A stretch of DNA of 26,892 bases from Ruminococcus sp. UBA7014. Its GTDB lineage: Bacteria > Bacillota > Clostridia > Oscillospirales > Ruminococcaceae. The stretch spans positions 1 through 26,892 of the forward strand of contig DJXC01000046.1 in NCBI GenBank assembly GCA_002449575.1, written 5' to 3'. Of this stretch, positions 21,035 through 26,892 are shown in pieces (the first letter of the stretch is position 1; every line of letters begins with the position of its first letter). The notes under the pieces were generated by a model. It saw nothing but the letters and a program-made list of their open reading frames with translations. It was not told the origin of the DNA and did not search any database. The position numbers and the translations under genes are program-made.

Positions 21035-23775
21035 AAACAGCAGTTTCCGGAGAAAAGCAGAAAAAATTTGATTTTGTTTCTGTTTTTATTCTTTGTGTAC
21101 CCTATCTGATTACAGCAGCAATTTCTGCAATGATTGGAATTATGATGTTCCGTGTCAAGGAAATTGCACCTTATGGGGAAAGGTCTGTCCTGTGTCTGGA
21201 TTTATGGGGGCAATATTTCCCGATGTATGTCAATAACAAACTGACGGAAAAATTTTCAGATTTTTTCTATTCATGGAACGGTGCTTTTGGCTTTAATAAC
21301 TGGGCACAGAGTGCCTATTACTGCAACAGTATTTTTCTTTTGTTGTTCAAACTGCTTCCGGTGAAATCTCTGGTCAAGGCACTGGATATTTTCTGTTTGC
21401 TCAAGATGGTATTCAGTTCCATGACCTGTTTAGGGTTTCTGCACTACAGGACGAAAAAGAAATCTCCTGTACTGATTGCCGGAGCAGTCTGTTATTCTGT
21501 ATGTTCTTATATGCTGGCATATCTGTCTCAGTTTATGTGGACAGACTGTTTGATTTATGCACCGCTGATGCTGATTGGCATTGAACGTCTGGTACATGAG
21601 AAAAAGCCGGTTTTCTATACGCTGATTCTGGCACTTTCGATTGTTTCCAGTTTTTATATTGGCTTTGCCATGTGCATTTTCAGTGTACTGTATTTTATTT
21701 CCAGCAGTATCCGGCTGATACAGTTCAGTAAACTCAAGCCGTATATTTCCGGCGGAAAAGCATTTGGGCTTTCTATTTTGCGATTCAGCATCTTTTCTAT
21801 TGCTGCCGGTGCGCTGTCTGCCCTGACAGTGATTCCAGTCGGCTATGCAATTTCCAATACACTGGCAGCGGAAAATCCAGCACCGGAAAAATGGGAATGG
21901 TATGGCAATATCACTTCTGTACTTCAGGATTTTCTGCCGAATCAGCAGTTATTTCAGGAATACAAAGGAGCAAATCTGTTCACAGGGCTGATTATCTTTC
22001 TGGGAATTCCGCTTTACTTTGCAAACAAGCATATTCGCCTGACAGAAAGAATCGCAGACGGTGCAGTTTTCTGTTTTCTTCTGGCTTCGCTGAACTGCAA
22101 TTTCCTGAATTATTTCTGGCACGGACTGCATTTTCCGAATCAGCTTCCCGGAAGATGGTCATTTCTGCTCTCTCTGTATGCTGTTCTGCTGACATGCCGT
22201 GGACTTCTGGAAGCACAGAACATGACATTTTCGGAAGTATTCCGCAGTTGTACAGCCGGCGCAGCAATATTTTATGTCACTGTTGCCGGAGTCGGAACAA
22301 CAGAGGCTTATGATAAACTGCCGTCTTCGGCATGGAAAGAACTGCTGATTGTTTCAGTGGCTCTGCTTGCTGGAAGTCTGGTTGTTCGTTTTATGAAAGA
22401 CGAGAAAAAAGACGGATTTTTCAGAAAATATATTTTTAACAAAAATGCACTGCTGTATGGCTTATCTGTTCTGACAGCGATTGTGATGGTAACCGACTCT
22501 GGCAAAAGTTTTATTACTTCATCACAATACGAAGGAATGCAGGGACTGGCAACTTCTATGGAAGAAAGCTATACTAATGCGATGGAAAAATCTATCCGTT
22601 ATGGACAAAAATGGAAATCCGGCAATTCTGATTTTTACCGTGTGGATGCCAACAACGGATACACATTTAATAATTCCATGCTGGGAGATTATCACGGAAT
22701 GCGTTATTATTCCTCCACCATGAACGGAAAAGTCTTCCAGTTTCTGCAATTTATGGGAAACCGTGTTTATGCTGACAAAGTCAGTACTGTGTATTCGCTG
22801 GGGTCTCCGGTGCAGAACAGTTTGTTCGGCATTCGGTATTTTATGGATTTTGACCGTTCTCTGAATAATGTTGTTCCGGGCATGACCATGCTGGAAGAAG
22901 GCGAAGAAGGCAATTTCTATGAAAATCCCCGGACACTTTCGCTTGCCTACCCGGTTTCAAAAGAAATTCTTTCTTACCAGATGACAGACCAGATTCGTGG
23001 CATTACCAACCAGAATGCACTTGTCAACAGCATGTGCGGCGAAGAAATCAATCCTTACAGAAGGATTGATTGTCAGGAATTCACATTTGAAAACGTCTAT
23101 TTTCAGGAAAATGAAGACTGGAATCAAAATTTTTTCATCAATGATACAGGAGAACCCTCCCGGTTTCATTATCGTTATCAGATAGAAACAGACGGTTTTT
23201 ATTTCATGGAACATAATTATCGTGCGGGAAGTATGCATATACAGTACGGCGACCGGGAAAGAACAATTCACCCCGGAGACGGAAGATTTGCATATCTTGG
23301 TGATTTTAAAGCCGGAGATACTATTCTGCTTGACGTGGAAATTGAAAATGTTGGTCTTGGCTGCTTTGGTCTGGAACTTTATCGTCTGGATGAAGAAGCA
23401 TGGGATTATGCTTACCAGAAACTTTCTGCCCATCAGTTGCAGGTAACGGAATTCCAGAATACAAAAATTACCGGAACAATTTCGCTTGATGAACCCAGTC
23501 TTATTTTCGCAAGCATTCCGCAGGATGGCGGCTGGGAAGTATTTTGTGACGGTCAAAAAATTCCGCCACAGACAGCCGCAGGAATTATGCTTTGCTGTGC
23601 TGTTCCGTCCGGTCAGCATGAAATTATATTCCGCTATCATGTCAAAGGACTGTTTCCAGGAATGATTCTGAGCCTAATAAGTGCAGCGGGCATTCTTTTG
23701 TATGTATTCCGAAAATATATTTTCAGAAAAAAAGAAAAGAACCCACTGGAAACGCAAACAGAACACAAAACCTGA
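21031..23775 (+). CDS. YfhO-family membrane protein
   Basis: This is a 914-residue polytopic membrane protein with about a dozen hydrophobic helices in the first 480 residues, a large non-hydrophobic domain (about 490-870) and one C-terminal helix (GMILSLISAAGILLYVF) followed by a basic tail. The early extracellular loop has the acidic LDLWGQYFPMYV motif, like the catalytic DLxxQYxP of GT-C-fold proteins of this family. YfhO relatives are thought to add sugars to lipoteichoic or wall teichoic acids from lipid-linked donors at the outer face of the membrane; the actual sugar is unknown. It is coupled to tatD by ATGA overlap, with AAAGGAG upstream, and followed by a shared bidirectional terminator. 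Confidence 0.88.
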   Translation: MKTAVSGEKQKKFDFVSVFILCVPYLITAAISAMIGIMMFRVKEIAPYGERSVLCLDLWGQYFPMYVNNKLTEKFSDFFYSWNGAFGFNNWAQSAYYCNSIFLLLFKLLPVKSLVKALDIFCLLKMVFSSMTCLGFLHYRTKKKSPVLIAGAVCYSVCSYMLAYLSQFMWTDCLIYAPLMLIGIERLVHEKKPVFYTLILALSIVSSFYIGFAMCIFSVLYFISSSIRLIQFSKLKPYISGGKAFGLSILRFSIFSIAAGALSALTVIPVGYAISNTLAAENPAPEKWEWYGNITSVLQDFLPNQQLFQEYKGANLFTGLIIFLGIPLYFANKHIRLTERIADGAVFCFLLASLNCNFLNYFWHGLHFPNQLPGRWSFLLSLYAVLLTCRGLLEAQNMTFSEVFRSCTAGAAIFYVTVAGVGTTEAYDKLPSSAWKELLIVSVALLAGSLVVRFMKDEKKDGFFRKYIFNKNALLYGLSVLTAIVMVTDSGKSFITSSQYEGMQGLATSMEESYTNAMEKSIRYGQKWKSGNSDFYRVDANNGYTFNNSMLGDYHGMRYYSSTMNGKVFQFLQFMGNRVYADKVSTVYSLGSPVQNSLFGIRYFMDFDRSLNNVVPGMTMLEEGEEGNFYENPRTLSLAYPVSKEILSYQMTDQIRGITNQNALVNSMCGEEINPYRRIDCQEFTFENVYFQENEDWNQNFFINDTGEPSRFHYRYQIETDGFYFMEHNYRAGSMHIQYGDRERTIHPGDGRFAYLGDFKAGDTILLDVEIENVGLGCFGLELYRLDEEAWDYAYQKLSAHQLQVTEFQNTKITGTISLDEPSLIFASIPQDGGWEVFCDGQKIPPQTAAGIMLCCAVPSGQHEIIFRYHVKGLFPGMILSLISAAGILLYVFRKYIFRKKEKNPLETQTEHKT

Positions 23776-23822
23776 AACAAAAGACAGCTTCTGTTTGACC
23801 ACTACATTTTTTCAGAATATTA

Positions 23823-23851
23823 AAAAGCCTGCCTTGTTCCGGCAGGCTTTT
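23823..23851. terminator. Bidirectional terminator between yfhO and the zinc-ribbon gene
   Basis: AAAAGCCTGCC (23823-23833) and GGCAGGCTTTT (23841-23851) form an 11-bp stem with a 7-nt loop. It gives T-runs on both strands, so it ends both converging operons. Confidence 0.94.
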
Positions 23852-23867
23852 GTTATCTGTCTGCATT

Positions 23868-24311
23868 TCAGAAATTATCATATTCGTCTGTTTCAGAAGA
23901 AATTACTTCTGCTTCCACAGCAGGTTTTCTGATAATTTTTGTACCGCAGTAAGGACAGAAGTTTTGATTTTCGGTCACAAATTTTCCGCACTTTCCGCAA
24001 ACAGCCGCACTGTCGAGTGAACTGAGTTCTGCACGGGCAGAAGCAATCTGCGCTCTGGCATCTGCAATTTCTGCCATATACTGTACGAAATCGGGGTCAT
24101 TTTTATTCCCGTAGAGTTCTTCGTATTTTTTGCCTATTGTGCAATAAATTTCATCAAGTTTTGCTTCTGCCTTGCGGATTCTGCCCTGTATCTGGAATCG
24201 TTCACTGACTTTGCGGGAACTGTCCACAGCATTTTTAGTCAGTTTTCCGGCAGTATCTTTCATTTCTGTGCCGAATTGCAGCAGTCTGGATTTAATTTCG
24301 TTCGTATCCAT
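23868..24311 (-). CDS. Coiled-coil zinc-ribbon protein
   Basis: This is a 147-residue soluble protein. The first 100 residues are charged and helical with coiled-coil character (SERFQIQGRIRKAEAKLDEIY to AEIADARAQIASARAELSSL). A C-terminal zinc ribbon follows: CGKCGKFVTENQNFCPYCG with ligands Cys105, Cys108, Cys119 and Cys122. An acidic tail ends the protein. Such short zinc-ribbon proteins are common in clostridia and have no defined function. CAGGAGG precedes the ATG. It is the last gene of a minus-strand unit that begins with DUF4250, 35 bases after the 97-residue orphan. Confidence 0.85.
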   Translation of the reverse strand: MDTNEIKSRLLQFGTEMKDTAGKLTKNAVDSSRKVSERFQIQGRIRKAEAKLDEIYCTIGKKYEELYGNKNDPDFVQYMAEIADARAQIASARAELSSLDSAAVCGKCGKFVTENQNFCPYCGTKIIRKPAVEAEVISSETDEYDNF

Positions 24312-24346
24312 AAAAAACCTCCTGAATTAAGTAAAATAATTATGAT

Positions 24347-24640
24347 TTATTGTGTTTGTTTTTGAATCATATCATAAATTCCCGGAATCTGACAAAATCC
24401 CTGCATCTGTGCTTCTGTTGTCCGGAATACAAGCACAACATTCCGGCTGTCAAGTTCTTCTTCTGCATGATGGAGTTCTGCTTCCGGAGTAAAGGCATTC
24501 AGAAAAAGTTCCGCAGCCCTGACAGAATCCGGACGGCTGGTACAGAGCTGATTATCCAGAAAAACTTCCTGCTGATATTGCAGATTTTCCGTCAGCCGGC
24601 AGACAATCTTGATTTTAGTATCCTGTATTTCTTCCTGCAT
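24347..24640 (-). CDS. Hypothetical 97-residue protein
   Basis: I do not recognise the family. The protein is soluble, acidic and without a signal peptide. It has a strand-like N terminus (TKIKIVCRLTENLQYQQEVFL), a helical centre (AAELFLNAF), and a C-terminal strand (RNVVLVFRT) followed by a short helix. That it is a real gene is supported by AAGGAG eight bases before the ATG, by its start overlapping the end of vanZ by 26 bases, and by its fit between vanZ and the zinc-ribbon gene on the same strand. Confidence 0.7.
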   Translation of the reverse strand: MQEEIQDTKIKIVCRLTENLQYQQEVFLDNQLCTSRPDSVRAAELFLNAFTPEAELHHAEEELDSRNVVLVFRTTEAQMQGFCQIPGIYDMIQKQTQ

Positions 24641-25196
24641 AAATTTTTCTCCTTATCAAATCCAGTATCTGAAAGCAGACAAATCCGCACACAGCACCGG
24701 CATAATTCAGAATCAGGTCGTCTATATCGCAAGCTCCGAGAAGTGTCAGTACCTGAGTCACTTCCACACAGACAATCATCAGAATGACAGAAACTGAAAA
24801 TCTGATAAAATTTTTCTGTTTTTTCCGGAAGTATGGCAGAAAAATTCCCATTGGAAAAAACAATGCTAAATTTCCTGCAAGATTCACAAATGCAAGCAAC
24901 CTGAGCGGATTTGCTTTTTTCAGTCTGCCTGCATAGCGAAAAATTGTCTTAAACGGGATTAACTGCACATGTTGTTTTACTTGTTTCCAATAAGGCATTT
25001 TGGTTTGAACACTATGATGAAACCATGAAGCATTTCCGTGGAACAATCGTTCTCCCAGCACCAGATACAGTACACTGACAAGATAAAAGACAAATGCTGC
25101 TGTCATCAAAAAGCGGAAAAATAAAAAATTTGATTTCCGGTTACTGACAGTATATGCCGGCTTAACGGAAACGGTTCTGCTTTTCGTCATAAGCAT
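24615..25196 (-). CDS. VanZ family membrane protein
   Basis: This is a 193-residue membrane protein with four or five helices: FLFFRFLMTAAFVFYLVSVLYLV (about 26-48), LAFVNLAGNLALFFPMGIFLPYF, FSVSVILMIVCVEVTQVLTLL and LILNYAGAVCGFVCFQIL. The VanZ hallmarks NLAGNLALFFPMGIFLP, the EVTQ of the third helix, and DIDDLILNYAGAVCGF are all present. VanZ-like proteins are linked in some species to low-level teicoplanin or other glycopeptide/lipoglycopeptide resistance, but most are of unknown function and this one stands outside any van cluster. The start is uncertain: ATG 25196 or 25190, both inside the DUF4250 gene and without a clear ribosome binding site, which points to translational coupling. Confidence 0.87.
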   Translation of the reverse strand: MLMTKSRTVSVKPAYTVSNRKSNFLFFRFLMTAAFVFYLVSVLYLVLGERLFHGNASWFHHSVQTKMPYWKQVKQHVQLIPFKTIFRYAGRLKKANPLRLLAFVNLAGNLALFFPMGIFLPYFRKKQKNFIRFSVSVILMIVCVEVTQVLTLLGACDIDDLILNYAGAVCGFVCFQILDLIRRKIYAGRNTGY

Positions 25197-25338
25197 AGCC
25201 GATTCCGGCGAGTTTCTTCATAATTTCCTGCATATCACAGTCATTGGATTTGCAGAATTCTTCCAAAGAAGGATAAAAATCACGAAGCTGCGTATTTAAA
25301 AAACTTAATAAAATAGCAGGGTCATTCGGTAAACTCAT
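25162..25338 (-). CDS. DUF4250 small protein
   Basis: This is a 58-residue protein, from MSLPNDPAILLSFLNTQLRD through YPSLEEFC to AGIGYAYDEKQNRFR, matching the DUF4250 pattern (LPxDPxxLLSxxNTxLRD, closing YxYDxxxNxF) common in clostridia. Function unknown. AAGGAGAG is placed eight bases before the ATG, and a consensus promoter (25367-25395) lies just upstream, so it is the first gene of the minus-strand unit. Its last 35 bases overlap the start of vanZ in another frame. Confidence 0.85.
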   Translation of the reverse strand: MSLPNDPAILLSFLNTQLRDFYPSLEEFCKSNDCDMQEIMKKLAGIGYAYDEKQNRFR

Positions 25339-25366
25339 GAAAATCTCTCCTTATTTATTTTTCTTA

Positions 25367-25395
25367 ATTATAATGCATTATGAAAAATTTGTCAA
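25367..25395 (-). promoter_or_regulatory. Promoter of the DUF4250 - VanZ unit
   Basis: On the minus strand TTGACA (25395-25390) and TATAAT (25372-25367) match consensus perfectly with 17 bases between them. It diverges from the promoter at 25413-25441; the two -35 boxes are 17 bases apart. Confidence 0.9.
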
Positions 25396-25412
25396 GTTCT
25401 TTTGTAAATTTC

Positions 25413-25441
25413 TTGACAGTAATAAAAAATTATGCTATAAT
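25413..25441 (+). promoter_or_regulatory. Promoter of the DUF6483-like gene
   Basis: TTGACA (25413-25418) and TATAAT (25436-25441), 17 bases apart, are a perfect consensus match, 28 bases upstream of the start codon. Confidence 0.9.
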
Positions 25442-25469
25442 AAGTCAAAATTGAAAGGCGGTATTTTTT

Positions 25470-25853
25470 ATGTTTGAACAGGATTATTTTATGCGTCTGG
25501 TCAGAGATTTGGTCAGGGCAGCCGTAAAACTGATATTTCATATCGAAACAGAAGAAATTTCTCCCTATATGATTGAAAATCCGGAAACACGGCAGACTGC
25601 TGAAAATCTGATAGAAACATCTCTTTCCGGAAATATTCGTCTTGCAGAAGAAGAACTTTCCGGACTCCTTGCACAGAACACACTCGAAAATCTTTTGATT
25701 GGTCTGACGTTCTATTCCCGTCTGAGCGAACTGGATGAAGACTTTCTGACAGAACATCAGTTCAGTACTGAAGAAATAAAAAACGGTTTACAGTCACTTC
25801 TTCGGCAGTACGGTCTTGGTGCAATGGCAGAAACATTCTTTTTTGAAAATTAA
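25470..25853 (+). CDS. DUF6483-like protein
   Basis: This is a 127-residue, mostly helical, acidic soluble protein. It opens MFEQDYFMRLVRDLVRAAVKLIF, which fits the DUF6483 family from memory, and continues with regular amphipathic helices (AEEELSGLLAQNTLENLLIGLTFYSRLSELDEDFL). Function is unknown. AAAGGCGG precedes the ATG. It is probably monocistronic, since pgk has its own promoter 38 bases after this stop; no terminator is seen between them, so some read-through into pgk is possible. Confidence 0.75.
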   Translation: MFEQDYFMRLVRDLVRAAVKLIFHIETEEISPYMIENPETRQTAENLIETSLSGNIRLAEEELSGLLAQNTLENLLIGLTFYSRLSELDEDFLTEHQFSTEEIKNGLQSLLRQYGLGAMAETFFFEN

Positions 25854-25890
25854 GAACAGGATAAAATCATAAAAAATTTACAAATTCCTA

Positions 25891-25919
25891 TTGCAAAATT
25901 TTCCGGAATAGTGTATAAT
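25891..25919 (+). promoter_or_regulatory. Promoter of pgk
   Basis: TTGCAA (25891-25896) and TATAAT (25914-25919) are 17 bases apart. Transcription should begin near 25926. Confidence 0.83.
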
Positions 25920-25928
25920 AAAAATAAC

Positions 25929-25944
25929 GCCGTGAAAAAACGGC
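25929..25944 (+). promoter_or_regulatory. 5'-end hairpin of the pgk transcript
   Basis: GCCGT and ACGGC pair around GAAAAA, within a few nucleotides of the predicted 5' end. Such hairpins can protect mRNA from 5'-end decay. No T-run follows, so it is not a terminator. Confidence 0.45.
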
Positions 25945-25972
25945 AAATTTATGTGAAAGGATGTCATAGATT

Positions 25973-26892
25973 ATGGCAGGTTTAAACAAAGTAACAGTAG
26001 AAGACCTTGAAGTCAAGGGCAAAAAAGTACTCGTCAGAGTGGATTTCAACGTTCCGCTGAAGGACGGCGTTATCACTGACGATAACAGAATTCAGGCAGC
26101 TCTGCCCACCATCAACAAGCTGACAGAAAACGGTGCAAAGGTTGTTCTCTGCTCTCATCTGGGCAAGCCGAAGAACGGTCCGGAAGACAAGTTCTCCTTA
26201 GCTCCGGCTGCTGCAAGGCTGGCTGAACTGGTTTCTGCAAAAGTTACTTTTGCAAAAGATAATACTGTAGTCGGTGAAAATGCAAAGAAAGCTGTTGCTG
26301 AAATGCATGACGGCGAAATTGTAGTACTCGAAAACACCAGATTCCGTGGTGCAGAAGAAACTAAAAACGGTGAAGATTTCTCCAAGGAACTCGCTGCTCT
26401 GGTAGATAATCAGATTTTTGTAATGGATGCATTTGGTTCTGCACACCGTGCGCACGCTTCCACAGCAGGTGTGACCAAATTTGTGGAAAAGACTGCTGTC
26501 GGCTATCTGATGCAGAAGGAAATTCAGTATCTCGGCAACGCTGTAGAAGACCCGGTTCGCCCGTTTGTTGCTATCCTCGGCGGTGCAAAGGTTGCTGACA
26601 AGCTGAATGTTATCTCCAATCTGCTTGAAAAGTGCGATACTCTGATTATTGGCGGCGGTATGGCTTATACTTTCATTAAAGCACAGGGCGGCAATATCGG
26701 CAAGTCTCTGGTTGACGATGAAAAGCTTGACTACTGCAAGCAGATGCTCGCAAAGGCAGAAGAACTCGGCAAGAAGATTCTGCTCCCGGTAGATACTGCT
26801 GTTGCTGCAGAATTCCCGAATCCGATTGATGCTGAAATTGCTGTAGAAACCGTAAATGCAGACGAAATTCCGGCTGATAAGATGGGTCTGGA
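25973..26892 (+). CDS. pgk: Phosphoglycerate kinase (3' end outside window)
   Basis: The first 306 codons of pgk are visible. The 3-phosphoglycerate-binding N-terminal domain has KVLVRVDFNVPLKDG, CSHLGKP, VLENTRFRGAEE and DAFGSAHRAHAST; the C-terminal nucleotide domain starts with VAILGGAKVADKL and LIIGGGMAYTF. The reaction transfers phosphate from 1,3-bisphosphoglycerate to ADP, a cytosolic energy-yielding step of glycolysis. AAAGGATG precedes the ATG, and the gene has its own promoter. DAFGSAHRAHAST has Ser where many species have Thr, a conservative change. Codon use is biased to a small set (for example GAA, AAG, CTG), as expected for a highly expressed gene. Confidence 0.97.
   Translation, partial: MAGLNKVTVEDLEVKGKKVLVRVDFNVPLKDGVITDDNRIQAALPTINKLTENGAKVVLCSHLGKPKNGPEDKFSLAPAAARLAELVSAKVTFAKDNTVVGENAKKAVAEMHDGEIVVLENTRFRGAEETKNGEDFSKELAALVDNQIFVMDAFGSAHRAHASTAGVTKFVEKTAVGYLMQKEIQYLGNAVEDPVRPFVAILGGAKVADKLNVISNLLEKCDTLIIGGGMAYTFIKAQGGNIGKSLVDDEKLDYCKQMLAKAEELGKKILLPVDTAVAAEFPNPIDAEIAVETVNADEIPADKMGL

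Noticed and set aside
24615..25196. Part of a vancomycin-resistance cluster
   Set aside because: Only a VanZ-like protein is present; there are no vanHAX, vanRS or vanY genes, and VanZ homologues are widespread in sensitive bacteria.
25929..25944. Terminator between the DUF6483-like gene and pgk
   Set aside because: The hairpin has no T-run after it and lies downstream of the pgk promoter, so it belongs to the pgk leader.

Overview
The window looks like a chromosomal segment of a Gram-positive anaerobe of the Ruminococcus / Oscillospiraceae type. The evidence is moderate GC with strong AAGGAGG-type ribosome binding sites, a two-domain fermentative AdhE, a DUF4250 small protein, VanZ and YfhO membrane proteins, and two secreted proteins ending in type I dockerins (the cellulosome-anchoring module of ruminal and gut Ruminococcus). 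Genus level is inference. I see no IS element, phage gene, CRISPR array, tRNA or rRNA, and no gene-free stretch longer than 300 bases.

Layout. 1-801: the C-terminal part of mutS2. 951-2864: a LacI-type sensor fused to a GGDEF diguanylate cyclase, with its own promoter and terminator. 2979-4258: a tightly coupled three-gene peroxide-response operon (glutathione peroxidase, TSCPD protein, OhrR-type regulator) with a palindrome just downstream of a consensus promoter. 8543-4225, minus strand: adhE, then a small degenerate relative of the AdhE alcohol-dehydrogenase domain, then an APH/choline-kinase-like protein. 12148-8597, minus strand: a secreted CAP-dockerin protein, malic enzyme, a YdcF-like membrane protein and a metallophosphoesterase. 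12226-16231, plus strand: an ACT-domain protein with its UPF0210/PFL partner, then a secreted papain-like protease with a dockerin.

16266-20172, plus strand: the most interesting region. A consensus promoter is followed by a 34-codon leader ORF and a strong intrinsic terminator, then rtcB (RNA ligase), rnz (RNase Z), a 61-residue basic protein and hflX (ribosome-associated GTPase). I see no second promoter before rtcB, so expression of this RNA-repair and ribosome-rescue set appears to depend on read-through of the terminator, as in transcription attenuation. 20169-23851: tatD and yfhO, translationally coupled. 25395-23823, minus strand: DUF4250, VanZ, an orphan 97-residue protein and a zinc-ribbon protein. 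25413-26892: a DUF6483-like protein, then pgk, which runs off the window end.

Almost every transcription unit starts with a close-to-consensus vegetative promoter (TTGACA-like and TATAAT-like boxes exactly 17 bases apart), so operon boundaries can be read directly from the sequence. All functional assignments come from reading motifs and family resemblance by eye; no database search was run.
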